NCBI GenBank assembly: GCA_017411305.1
Contig: JAFQQI010000107.1
Coordinates: forward strand, 1 to 64,000
Direction: 5' to 3'
Source: Lachnospiraceae bacterium
Lineage (GTDB): Bacteria; Bacillota; Clostridia; Lachnospirales; Lachnospiraceae
DNA: 64,000 bases
In this document: in pieces, positions 7,224 to 15,811 of the stretch
How the letters are laid out: each line of letters begins with the position of its first letter
How positions within the stretch are numbered: the first letter of the stretch is position 1
Position numbers and translations under genes: made by a program
Notes under the pieces: model-generated
The model's input: the letters and a program-made list of their open reading frames with translations, nothing else
Databases searched by the model: none
Told to the model about the DNA's origin: nothing

Positions 7224-7832
7224 ATGATAATTAAAGAAGCAAGAATACAATATAGTCAGCAGATAAAAGCTTATCATGAGCAACAGAGTATACTTCAAAA
7301 GCAGAAACAGGAGTTAGAGCATAAAATAAACACGACTCCCGATGGGAAAAATGTTTATGCCAACGAGGCAGCCACCTTAGAGCTGACCATAGAAGCGGTA
7401 AATGAAAAGAAAGATGAATATCAGGAATATATGGATAAGCTGTTAGAACAATGGTCAGCTGCTGCAAACATGGTTTCTGCAGAGCAGCAGGGCGATGCCA
7501 TGAAAGAGTATGCGGAAGACATGGGCAAAATTTTGGAGGTTGCCAGACGGATTATGAAGGGTGGAATCGTACCCGCATCCGATGAAAAGAAGCTCATGGA
7601 ATTCAGTATGGAAATGTATCAGGCTGCCAAAAATATCGGAGCCATGGCAAAGAAAAAAGAAGAATATGAGACTCTTTGGGAAGATGAAGAAAAGAAAGAA
7701 TATGAGGATCCGATGGAAGTAGCCGATCATACGGAAGCTTTTGCAGATGGACCGGAGATAGTAAGTGTAGAGGATACAATGGCATCTGTTGCCCCGGCAG
7801 AGACTACGGTACCTGAAAGGAGAATACTATGA
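7224..7832 (+). CDS. Coiled-coil protein upstream of chemoreceptor
   Basis: 202 residues, no signal peptide or membrane span. Residues 10-75 are a coiled coil (YHEQQSILQKQKQELEHK); 80-150 are helical with EVARRIMKGGIVPASDEKKL; the tail (160-202) is acidic and probably disordered. It shares with the FlxA-like gene a general helical, glutamine-rich make-up. The stop overlaps the start of the chemoreceptor gene by four bases (ATGA), so the two are translationally coupled and transcribed from the sigma-28-like promoter at 7150. Ribosome site AAGGA at 7212-7216. I do not recognise a named family; a motility-linked role is inferred. Confidence 0.75.
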   Translation: MIIKEARIQYSQQIKAYHEQQSILQKQKQELEHKINTTPDGKNVYANEAATLELTIEAVNEKKDEYQEYMDKLLEQWSAAANMVSAEQQGDAMKEYAEDMGKILEVARRIMKGGIVPASDEKKLMEFSMEMYQAAKNIGAMAKKKEEYETLWEDEEKKEYEDPMEVADHTEAFADGPEIVSVEDTMASVAPAETTVPERRIL

Positions 7833-9541
7833 AAGTACGTAAAATAGGAATATTTACCCAATTATTCATTTGGCTCGCGGTATTACTTTTGGTAGGAAAT
7901 GCGTTATTGGGATACTTTGCATATACCCGTTCGGAAAGTGCATTGTTTACGCAGATTCAAAATAATGTTATGAATATTGCCAGATGTGCAGCCATGAATG
8001 TGGACGGAGAGATTCTGCAGCAGATAGCAGAAGGAGATGAAGAAAGCGAGAGTTATGAACTTGTAATTCAGCAACTGGCTTTGTTCCGTGACAATGCGGA
8101 TATTGAGTATATTTATACGTTACGCCGAATTGGCGAGGAACAGTTTGTTTTTGTTGCGGATGCAGACCCGGAAGAACCTGCGGCAATCGGAGAAGAATGC
8201 GAAGCTACGGATGCACTTTGTGCTACCTTCGACAAGAAGATAACAGCAGCCGATGATGAACCTTTTACAGATGAATGGGGAATCCATGTATCTGCATACA
8301 GCCCGATTATGGTAGGAGATGAAGTAGTCGGAGCGGTAGGGGTTGATATCAGTGCCAACTGGATTGAAGAACAGATGCATGCACTTCGTAATCTGGTAAT
8401 TATCATATGTGTCATTACATATATAGTAAGTCTCGGAGTTTTATTCCTTCTGATGATTAAGTTTAAGGGCGGAATGAATAAGCTGAATAATAAAATCAAA
8501 GAGCTGGCAAGCGGTTCCGGCGATTTGACGAAAGAAATTGATATTAAATCCGGTGATGAACTGGAGGTGATTGCAGGAAATATGAATGCATTTATCCGTC
8601 AGGTTCGTGCATTGGTAAAGGACGTAGCGCAATCAGCAGAGGAAATTATCGTATCAGGAGAAGCCCTTGGCAGTACCGTGAACGAAAATAATCTGGTTAT
8701 GTCAGAAATGAATACGGACATTGCCGAAATCAGTAAAAATATGGAGCAGAGTGCAGCAGCCAGTAAAGAACTTTCAGAAAGCCTTTCTGAAAATGCAAGT
8801 CACATCGCTGATTTTGCAAAGGAAGTAAATGAAATCTGCCGGATGGTACAGAAAGCAAATGAAAATGCGCAGACTACTTCGGTAATGGCTAAAGACAACC
8901 GTAAGAATGCCATGGATGCCATTCACTCCTTACAGGAGAGGATGAACCAGACCGCAGCAGATGTACAAAAGGTGGAACAGGTAAAGCAGATTGCAGAGGA
9001 AATCGGTGCAATTGCCAGTCAAACCAGAATGTTAAGCTTGAATGCACAGATTGAAGCGGCACGTGCAGGTTCTATGGGAGCAGGATTTGCGGTGGTGGCT
9101 ACGGAAGTAGGAAACCTGAGTGTTGATATTGACAACGCAGTTGCTGAGATTAATAACATTAACGGACAGGTGTTATCTGCAGTAGGTACCTTAACAGATG
9201 TTTTGGATGAAATGATTCGTTTTGTATCAGAAAATGTAGCCAAAGATTATGATTCCTTTGCAGATTTAGGGGAAGAATACGGTAATACTACAGATACAAT
9301 CCGAAATCAAATGACCAAGATAGGAGAGCAGAGTGCGGATATTTCCAAGACTATTGCGGATATTAATGCAAGTCTGGAGGGAATCACGGAAGTTGTGACG
9401 ATGACAGCAGAAAGTGCCAATGCATTGGCTCTTTCCACCAATAAAGTGGCAGAAAGCTTTGAAAACCTGAATGAAGCTTCCCACAAGAATTCGGAAAATT
9501 CCGAGAATTTAAGTGAGCAGGTAAGTAGGTATACTTACTAA
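7829..9541 (+). CDS. Methyl-accepting chemotaxis protein
   Basis: 570-residue membrane chemoreceptor that passes ligand signals to CheA/CheW. Membrane spans at about 12-32 and 188-212 flank a ~150-residue extracellular sensor with a Cache-like look (VFVADADPEEPAAIGEE, WGIHVSAYSPI, VVGAVGVDIS). HAMP follows (213-268), then the signalling coiled coil, whose hairpin tip reads IGAIASQTRMLSLNAQIEAA with ARAGSMGAGFAVVATEV after it. No C-terminal docking pentapeptide. Start overlaps the preceding gene. Expression from a sigma-28-type promoter fits chemotaxis genes. The ligand cannot be told from sequence. Confidence 0.95.
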   Translation: MKVRKIGIFTQLFIWLAVLLLVGNALLGYFAYTRSESALFTQIQNNVMNIARCAAMNVDGEILQQIAEGDEESESYELVIQQLALFRDNADIEYIYTLRRIGEEQFVFVADADPEEPAAIGEECEATDALCATFDKKITAADDEPFTDEWGIHVSAYSPIMVGDEVVGAVGVDISANWIEEQMHALRNLVIIICVITYIVSLGVLFLLMIKFKGGMNKLNNKIKELASGSGDLTKEIDIKSGDELEVIAGNMNAFIRQVRALVKDVAQSAEEIIVSGEALGSTVNENNLVMSEMNTDIAEISKNMEQSAAASKELSESLSENASHIADFAKEVNEICRMVQKANENAQTTSVMAKDNRKNAMDAIHSLQERMNQTAADVQKVEQVKQIAEEIGAIASQTRMLSLNAQIEAARAGSMGAGFAVVATEVGNLSVDIDNAVAEINNINGQVLSAVGTLTDVLDEMIRFVSENVAKDYDSFADLGEEYGNTTDTIRNQMTKIGEQSADISKTIADINASLEGITEVVTMTAESANALALSTNKVAESFENLNEASHKNSENSENLSEQVSRYTY

Positions 9542-9569
9542 TCATATATAAGTTAAAAAAATACAGATT

Positions 9570-9603
9570 AAGAAGTATCACAATTCAGTGATGCTTCTTT
9601 TTA
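9570..9603 (+). terminator. Intrinsic terminator after the chemoreceptor
   Basis: AAGAAGTATCAC (9570-9581) pairs with GTGATGCTTCTT (9588-9599) over 12 positions with one mismatch, followed by TTTTTATTT. Confidence 0.8.
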
Positions 9604-9744
9604 TTTGTAAAAACTACAAATCAGTTGCTCTTATACAAATAAAATTAATTCAGATTGTATACTATAGACCAAAATGAAGACAATATCAAAATAAGAACTA
9701 AAAAGTATATATGCATGATTATTAGATTACAGAGGTTATGATTC

Positions 9745-10941
9745 ATGACGATTACAGAGGACATTAAATATATAGGAGTAAATGACTATAAAATCGATTT
9801 GTTTGAGGGGATGTATGTGGTGCCGGAAGGTATGACCTATAATTCTTATGTCGTTATGGACGACAAAATTGCGGTTTTAGATACAGTGGATGAAGGTTTT
9901 ACCAAGGAGTGGCTTGCAAATTTGCAGCGGATATTGGGAAAGCGGAAGCCGGATTATTTGATTGTACAGCATATGGAGCCGGATCATTCTTCCAATATTA
10001 TGCATCTGATAGAGCAATTTCCTGAAATCATTCTTGTAGCATCTTCGAAAGCATTTACCATGATGGGTAACTATTTCGGTACGGATTTTAAGGAAAAGAG
10101 AATTGTTGTGTCGGACGGAGATGTTCTGTCCTTAGGGAAGCATAAGCTTACGTTCTTATCAGCTTTAATGGTGCACTGGCCGGAGGTAATGGTAACCTAC
10201 GACAGTACGGACCGCGTATTGTTTTCCGCAGACAGCTTCGGAAGATTTGGGGCAGACAAAGAAGCAGACTGGACGCAAGAAGCTGCCCGTTATTACTTCG
10301 GTATTGTGGGGAAGTACGGAATTCCGGTGCAAAAACTACTTGGCAAGATAACAGAGCTTACCATCGAAAAAATATGTCCCCTTCACGGACCGGTACTTTC
10401 GGAAAATCTTGAATACTATATAAAGCTGTATGATATATGGTCATCTTATCGTCCGGAAAAAGAAGGGGTATTAATTGCTTATACCTCTGTATACGGAAAC
10501 ACCAAAGAAGCTGCGTTGCTCCTTGCTAAAGCATTACGCAAAAGGGGCTGTGAAACAGTACTTGTCAGGGATTTGGCAAGAAGTGATATGTCGCAGGTGG
10601 TAGCGGAGGCTTTTCGCTACAGTAAGCTGGTACTTGCTACAACCACCTACAATACCTTTCTTTTTCCGCCGATGAGGGAATTCATCAGCTGGCTGACAGA
10701 GCGTAATTTCAGTAACAGAATAGTGGCTTTTATTGAAAACGGCAGCTGGATGCCGACAGCTGCCATGCATATGAAGGAACAGTTGAAGGAAAGTAAGGGC
10801 ATTATTTTTGCAAAAGAATGTGTGAAAATTATGTCTGCCATTCACGAAGAAAACAGCATGCAGATAGAAAAACTGGCAGAAGAATTATCAAAAGAATTGC
10901 CGGAAGAATGCAAGGAAATAGATATTTTTGAAAAGAAATAG
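9745..10941 (+). CDS. fprA: Flavodiiron protein (A-type flavoprotein)
   Basis: 398 residues. Reduces O2 (and/or NO) to water (or N2O) with electrons from rubredoxin. N-terminal metallo-beta-lactamase-like domain (1-235) has every diiron ligand: His76, Glu78, Asp80 and His81 in HMEPDH, His144 in LMVHWPE, Asp163 and His214. Flavodoxin domain (243-385) has the FMN phosphate loop YTSVYGNT. Cytoplasmic. The next gene, 26 bases on, is rubredoxin, the usual electron donor, and the two after that form a ferredoxin-reducing oxidoreductase, so the operon looks like a self-contained oxygen-scavenging set. A candidate -10 (TATACT, 9658-9663) lies upstream. Confidence 0.95.
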   Translation: MTITEDIKYIGVNDYKIDLFEGMYVVPEGMTYNSYVVMDDKIAVLDTVDEGFTKEWLANLQRILGKRKPDYLIVQHMEPDHSSNIMHLIEQFPEIILVASSKAFTMMGNYFGTDFKEKRIVVSDGDVLSLGKHKLTFLSALMVHWPEVMVTYDSTDRVLFSADSFGRFGADKEADWTQEAARYYFGIVGKYGIPVQKLLGKITELTIEKICPLHGPVLSENLEYYIKLYDIWSSYRPEKEGVLIAYTSVYGNTKEAALLLAKALRKRGCETVLVRDLARSDMSQVVAEAFRYSKLVLATTTYNTFLFPPMREFISWLTERNFSNRIVAFIENGSWMPTAAMHMKEQLKESKGIIFAKECVKIMSAIHEENSMQIEKLAEELSKELPEECKEIDIFEKK

Positions 10942-10967
10942 AATGGGAAGAACAGGAGGAAATAGAA

Positions 10968-11129
10968 ATGAAATATGTGTGCGATGTATGCGGATGGATT
11001 TATGATGAGGAAGAAGGAGCACCGGATTTGGGAATTGTACCGGGAACTGGATTTGAAGACCTTCCGGAGGACTTTGTATGCCCGTTATGTTCCGTGGGAA
11101 AAGACTTCTTTAGCGAAGTAAGCATGTAA
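10968..11129 (+). CDS. Rubredoxin
   Basis: 53-residue one-iron electron carrier. The four iron-binding cysteines are in [11 protein letters not shown] (5 and 8) and [11 protein letters not shown] (38 and 41), with the usual spacing. Ribosome site AGGAGG at 10954-10959. It lies 26 bases after the flavodiiron gene and 61 before the oxidoreductase, and would pass electrons to the former. Confidence 0.95.
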   Translation: MKYVCDVCGWIYDEEEGAPDLGIVPGTGFEDLPEDFVCPLCSVGKDFFSEVSM

Positions 11130-11190
11130 TGCTATGAGAGAAAGAAACGGCGTAAAATAAAAGCAGATAATTCTGAGAAAGAAGGAAAGC

Positions 11191-12297
11191 ATGGAACAGG
11201 AAATTGTAAAAGAAAACAGTTTAATAGAAAAACTTTCGGCAGGGAAAGAATATTATGAAGTCCGTTTGGAAAGTATCGGCGGTTTGGGAGCTAACTTGTG
11301 CGGAAAGATGTTGGGTGAACTTGGAGTAAAGTATCTGGAACTTAACAGCAGCAGCTTTGCAAGCTATGGCTCGGAGAAAACAGGAACACCGGTAAAAGGT
11401 TATATCAGATACTGCAACAAAGAAAAAGAAATCGGGGTACATTCTCCTGTGGTAGAGCCGGACTTATTGGTAATATTTCATCAGGCGCTTTTGAAGGATG
11501 CATCTGTTTGGAAGGGATGCGGATCAAAGACATCGGTAATTATTGCATTGGATGAAGGGCAGGAGCAGATATCGATACCACAAGGTATTTGCTATGGACT
11601 TAAGGCACAACGTATTGCCATGGAGACCCATTCCAGAATCAATGTGGTAATGTTGGGTGCAGCACTAAAAGTGATGGGAATAGAAAACCTGAAGGCAGGT
11701 GAAATGATTTGTAAGGATACTCTCGGAGCCAAGTATCCGGATGCGTTATCTGCAAATCTGGAAGGTATGCGGAAAGGTTATGAGGAAGTACGAAGGCTTC
11801 CGGCAATGGAGAATGCGGCTAAAGAGGGATCAAAAGAATCAGCACAGGAAAAGCAACCGGAATGGGGCTATGCAAATGCACCGATTGGCGGCATCAATCC
11901 CAGATTCGGCAGCACGGTAATCGCAGATTTATCACCATCCAGGCAAGGGTATATTCCTCTCTTTATTAAGGAGAGGTGCATTAACTGCGGCTTGTGTCAT
12001 TCTACTTGTCCGGATATGGTATTCCAATTTACCAAGGGAGAATATAAAGGTAGGGAAATGATGGTAAATCAGGGACTTGACTATTACCATTGTAAGGGAT
12101 GCCTTCGCTGTGTGGATGTCTGTCCGGTAAATGCGCTGGTGCGTGGGATGGAAGCCGAGCATAAGGAGAAGGAGCATTTTGTGCCAAACAGAGAACTTTT
12201 GCGGATGCCGGAGTATTATGAAAAAGCAGGAGCAGACGGCTATATTACATCGGAATCCTATCTGACGGAACAGAGAATGGAAGGAGGAGAAGTATAA
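11191..12297 (+). CDS. 2-oxoacid:ferredoxin oxidoreductase, gamma-delta fusion
   Basis: 368 residues. Residues 1-180 are the gamma domain (YYEVRLESIGGLGANLCGKM, SFASYGSEKTGTPVKG). After a linker, residues ~258-320 are a two-[4Fe-4S] ferredoxin domain with CINCGLCHSTCP and CKGCLRCVDVCP. In this enzyme class gamma supports CoA and ketoacid binding and delta carries electrons to ferredoxin. Its stop overlaps the ATG of the alpha-beta gene by one base (TAATG). Substrate (pyruvate, 2-oxoglutarate, branched or aryl 2-oxoacids) is not decided by the sequence. Confidence 0.9.
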   Translation: MEQEIVKENSLIEKLSAGKEYYEVRLESIGGLGANLCGKMLGELGVKYLELNSSSFASYGSEKTGTPVKGYIRYCNKEKEIGVHSPVVEPDLLVIFHQALLKDASVWKGCGSKTSVIIALDEGQEQISIPQGICYGLKAQRIAMETHSRINVVMLGAALKVMGIENLKAGEMICKDTLGAKYPDALSANLEGMRKGYEEVRRLPAMENAAKEGSKESAQEKQPEWGYANAPIGGINPRFGSTVIADLSPSRQGYIPLFIKERCINCGLCHSTCPDMVFQFTKGEYKGREMMVNQGLDYYHCKGCLRCVDVCPVNALVRGMEAEHKEKEHFVPNRELLRMPEYYEKAGADGYITSESYLTEQRMEGGEV

Positions 12298-14513
12298 TGA
12301 AAAAACAGGTCATGGAGTATGCCTCAGGAAATGAAATGGCGGCAATAGCAATTAAGCAAATCGGATATGATTTAATGGGATATTATCCGATTACCCCTTC
12401 CACACAAATTGCAGAAAATCTGGATATTATGCGGGCAAAAGGGGAAACGGACCTAGTTATGGTAGCTGCAGAGGGAGAACATAGTGCGGCGGGGATTTGC
12501 TATGGGGCATCGGTTGCCGGAGGACGTGTGGTAAATGCCACCAGTGCCAACGGACTTCTTTATGCCATTGAGCAATTTCCGGTGCAATCCGGTACACGAT
12601 ATCCTATGGTAATGAATGTAGTTTGCCGGACTGTTTCCGGTCCTTTATCAATTAAAGGTGATCATAGCGACATTATGTACCTTCTGAATGCAGGCTGGCC
12701 TATTTTGTTTGCGAGTACAGTGCAACAGGTATATGATTTTAATATTATTGCGCTAAAACTGGCTGAGCAGGCAAGACTTCCGGTGGTGGTTGCTTATGAC
12801 GGATTCTTCACCAGTCACCAAAAGGGACGATGCCTCCGTTTTGAAGATGATGAGGTTGTGCGGGAATATATTGGGGAAAAGAAAGAAGAGTACCCGTTTT
12901 TGGATTTGGAGCATCCCATTACCGTAGGCTCTTATATGAATGAGCCTGACTTAATTAATAACAGATATCAACTACACATGGCCATGGAAAAGGCAGACCG
13001 CCTGCTACCGGAATTATTTGCTTCCTATGAAGAATTTTCGGGACGAAATTATGGGAAAGTAGAAGGAATAGGATGTGAAGATGCAGAAAGCATACTGGTT
13101 TTATTAGGTTCTTCCTTTGACACCGCTATGGAAGCAGTAGAAGAAATGAGAAAAAAGGGGAAAAAAGTGGGAACGGCTACGTTACATGTGCTTCGTCCGT
13201 TTCCCGGAAAAGAACTTTATGCTATGCTTCGAAGTGCTGCAAATATCATGGTGGCAGACAGACAGGACAGCTACGGGGCAGGTGGCGGAAACTTATCCTT
13301 AGAGGTGCGTGCGCTAATGCAACGCTACGGAAGCAGAACTAGGATTAAGTCACTAATTTACGGTCTTGGAGGCAAAGACTTTTTTAAAGAAGATGCCAAA
13401 GACATGCTTGCCTGGGCTGAAAATCCAGCAAAGCCTGAATTCGCCTATTACGGAATCACGCCGGGGGATGAGGAACAGGAAGCAGGCGATAATCTGTATG
13501 AAGGAGCAGAAAAGAATTTTGCCCCCCTTTTTATGCCGGTAACAAGAGAACGGACACAAATCGGTGCAGGAAACAATTTAAATGCAGTTACGGCTATGCC
13601 GGGGCGAATTGCGCCGGGACACGGTGCCTGTCCGGGGTGTGGCATTCCGGTGAACTTAAATCTTCTTCTGAGAGGGATTGAAGACCCGGTAGTCTTTTTA
13701 TTCCAAACCGGTTGTGCCATGATTGTGACTACGTCATATCCGAGAACAAGCTTTAAGGTGCCGTATCTTCATAATTTGTTCCAGAATGGTGCTGCCACCT
13801 TAAGCGGCGTAGCAGAAATTTGTTATCGTAAGCAGAAAAAAGGAGAGATTCCGCCGGGAGATATTATCTTTATTATGGTAAGCGGTGACGGTGGTATGGA
13901 TATCGGCATGGGTTCAGCCATCGGAACGGCGCTGCGCGGTCACAGACTGCTTTTGTTTGAATATGATAACGGCGGATATATGAATACCGGTTATCAGCTT
14001 TCCTATTCTACTCCATTAGGAGCAAGAAGTGCTACCTCTCACGTAGGAAAAGAGCAGTATGGCAAAAGCTTTTTTCACAAGGATATGCCACAGCTTATGG
14101 CGGCTACAGGAATTCCTTATGTAGCAACCGTGGCAGAGTCCAATCCCACAGACTTTCTGAAAAAAGCCGCTAAGGCAGCAGATTATGCAAAAAATTGCGG
14201 GACAGCATATGTGAAAGCTATTTCAGCCTGCCCTTTAAACTGGAATGATAAGCCGGCAACGGAACGGAAAGTGATAGAAGCGGCGGTAAACTGCTGCTAT
14301 TTCCCGCTTTATGAAGTGGAGCAGGGGAAAACGATGCTTTCCTATGACCCGGAAAAGATGGGAAAGAAAATCCCTGTCCTTGACTGGCTTTCCATGATGG
14401 GACGAACGAAGCATTTACAAAAAGAACAATATAAGGATGTGGTAGACCGATTGCAGCAGGAAACAGACAGAAGATTTTATGAGCTGAAAAAGAAGGCGAA
14501 GGAAGCAGAATAA
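12297..14513 (+). CDS. 2-oxoacid:ferredoxin oxidoreductase, alpha-beta fusion
   Basis: 738 residues. Oxidatively decarboxylates a 2-oxoacid to acyl-CoA, reducing ferredoxin. The alpha part (1-370) begins with YASGNEMAAIAIKQIGYDLMGYYPITPST. The beta part (~440-700) binds thiamine diphosphate and a cluster: GHGACPGCGIPVNLN, and VSGDGGMDIGMGSAIG followed by YDNGGYMNTGYQ, the GDG-N thiamine motif. Alpha and beta are separate genes in many organisms; here two fused genes make up the whole four-domain enzyme. Coupled to the preceding gene by TAATG. Ends in a terminator that overlaps the stop codon. Confidence 0.92.
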   Translation: MKKQVMEYASGNEMAAIAIKQIGYDLMGYYPITPSTQIAENLDIMRAKGETDLVMVAAEGEHSAAGICYGASVAGGRVVNATSANGLLYAIEQFPVQSGTRYPMVMNVVCRTVSGPLSIKGDHSDIMYLLNAGWPILFASTVQQVYDFNIIALKLAEQARLPVVVAYDGFFTSHQKGRCLRFEDDEVVREYIGEKKEEYPFLDLEHPITVGSYMNEPDLINNRYQLHMAMEKADRLLPELFASYEEFSGRNYGKVEGIGCEDAESILVLLGSSFDTAMEAVEEMRKKGKKVGTATLHVLRPFPGKELYAMLRSAANIMVADRQDSYGAGGGNLSLEVRALMQRYGSRTRIKSLIYGLGGKDFFKEDAKDMLAWAENPAKPEFAYYGITPGDEEQEAGDNLYEGAEKNFAPLFMPVTRERTQIGAGNNLNAVTAMPGRIAPGHGACPGCGIPVNLNLLLRGIEDPVVFLFQTGCAMIVTTSYPRTSFKVPYLHNLFQNGAATLSGVAEICYRKQKKGEIPPGDIIFIMVSGDGGMDIGMGSAIGTALRGHRLLLFEYDNGGYMNTGYQLSYSTPLGARSATSHVGKEQYGKSFFHKDMPQLMAATGIPYVATVAESNPTDFLKKAAKAADYAKNCGTAYVKAISACPLNWNDKPATERKVIEAAVNCCYFPLYEVEQGKTMLSYDPEKMGKKIPVLDWLSMMGRTKHLQKEQYKDVVDRLQQETDRRFYELKKKAKEAE

Positions 14514-14535
14514 CGCTGCTTCCTTTGCCTTTTAA
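14493..14535 (+). terminator. Intrinsic terminator of the redox operon
   Basis: AAGGCGAAGGAAGCAG (14493-14508) pairs with CTGCTTCCTTTGCCTT (14516-14531) with one mismatch, then TTTAAAAT. The stop codon (14511-14513) is in the loop. Confidence 0.75.
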
Positions 14536-14551
14536 AATATGAAAAAGCCTA

Positions 14552-14580
14552 TTGACATATATGAAAAAAAGCGTTATTAT
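14552..14580 (+). promoter_or_regulatory. Sigma-A promoter of the aldolase gene
   Basis: TTGACA at 14552-14557, a 17-base spacer, TATTAT at 14575-14580: a near-perfect housekeeping promoter, immediately followed by a palindrome. Confidence 0.8.
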
Positions 14581-14587
14581 TATAACA

Positions 14588-14623
14588 ACACTTTAGAACT
14601 TTAAAGTGTAACGGTTTAAAGTG
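14588..14623 (+). promoter_or_regulatory. Operator-like inverted and direct repeats
   Basis: ACACTTTA (14588-14595) and TAAAGTGT (14602-14609) form a perfect 8-bp inverted repeat centred near +17 of the promoter at 14552; a third half-site TTTAAAGTG follows at 14615-14623. The position over the transcription start suggests a repressor site. No regulator gene adjoins. Confidence 0.5.
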
Positions 14624-14656
14624 AAATAGGATGCGGTTTGCATTTTGGAGGAAGCT

Positions 14657-15637
14657 ATGAAAAAGGATAACGGTAATTTAATTGCATTCAGGCCTGATAT
14701 TAAAGTGGTAGACTGTACTTTGCGTGACGGCGGTCTTGTTAATAATTTTGAATTCACTGATGAATTTGTAAAAGATTTGTACCGTGCCAATATAAAGGCA
14801 GGGATTGATTATATGGAGTTTGGATATAAAGCATCTAAGGACATTTTCAGTAAAGAGGAATATGGAAAATGGAAATTTTGTGATGAGGATGATATTCGGG
14901 CGATTGTGGGGAATAATGATTTCGACTTAAAGATTTCCGTCATGACGGATGTGGGAAGAACTGATTTCAAAAATGATATTTTAAAGAAAGAAGACAGTGT
15001 AATCGACATGGTGCGTACGGCCACCTATATTCACCAGATACCGGCAGCTATTGAGATGATTCAGAATGCCCATGAAAAAGGATATGAGACAACTGTCAAC
15101 ATTATGGCAATTTCCAAGGTCCGTGAAGAGGAATTGGACAACGGTCTTGAAATTTTGGCAGAATGCGATGTAGATGTGATTTATCTTGTGGACAGCTTTG
15201 GTGCTTTTTACCCGGAGCAGCTTCGCAGGCTTACCGACAAATACATGAATATTGCAGAGAAACATGGTAAGAAAATCGGTATCCATGCGCATAATAACCA
15301 GCAGCTTGCTTTTGCTAATACAATTGAAGCTCTCAGTAACGGTGCCAGCTTGCTTGATGCCACCGTAAGCGGCATGGGGCGGGGAGCAGGAAACTGCTAT
15401 ATGGAATCTTTGCTTGCGTTTCTTCGTAATCCGAAGTACAATCTGGTTCCGATTATGGATTTTGTGCAGAAGTATATCCGGGCAGAAATGGACAAAGGGA
15501 ATATTTGGGGATATAATATTCCTTACTTACTGACAGGGATTATGAATTCACATCCTTCTTCGGCAATACGTTTTACCAAAGAAGGAAGAGATGACTATTC
15601 AAGATTTTATCAGGAATTGTTGGACAATATGGAATAA
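14657..15637 (+). CDS. HMGL-like aldolase family protein
   Basis: 326 residues of the HMG-CoA lyase/homocitrate synthase/4-hydroxy-2-oxovalerate aldolase superfamily, a metal-dependent TIM barrel that makes or breaks C-C bonds of 2-oxoacids. VVDCTLRDGGLVNN near residue 17 is the RDG metal/substrate motif; IGIHAHNNQQLAFAN supplies the His-x-His metal ligands; SGMGRGAGNCYMESLLA matches the glycine-rich signature of the family. The closely fitting ribosome site GGAGG at 14648-14652 selects the ATG at 14657 over the in-frame TTG at 14645. Monocistronic, between its own promoter and terminator. No pathway partner adjoins, so the exact substrate is unknown. Confidence 0.85.
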   Translation: MKKDNGNLIAFRPDIKVVDCTLRDGGLVNNFEFTDEFVKDLYRANIKAGIDYMEFGYKASKDIFSKEEYGKWKFCDEDDIRAIVGNNDFDLKISVMTDVGRTDFKNDILKKEDSVIDMVRTATYIHQIPAAIEMIQNAHEKGYETTVNIMAISKVREEELDNGLEILAECDVDVIYLVDSFGAFYPEQLRRLTDKYMNIAEKHGKKIGIHAHNNQQLAFANTIEALSNGASLLDATVSGMGRGAGNCYMESLLAFLRNPKYNLVPIMDFVQKYIRAEMDKGNIWGYNIPYLLTGIMNSHPSSAIRFTKEGRDDYSRFYQELLDNME

Positions 15638-15647
15638 AAATTATGGT

Positions 15648-15686
15648 AACGGCGGATTACAAAGAATTCCGCCGTTTCTTTTTTTA
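15648..15686 (+). terminator. Intrinsic terminator of the aldolase gene
   Basis: AACGGCGGA (15648-15656) and TCCGCCGTT (15668-15676), then TCTTTTTTT. Confidence 0.9.
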
Positions 15687-15811
15687 CTTATTTCCTGAAA
15701 AGTGCAGAATCATTCAAAACAATAGAATATTTATTGTTTTATAGTAAAAATGTGATAAAATAATAATTGGGAGAATTTTTGATTAGATTATGGTTTGATA
15801 GAGGGCGGAAT

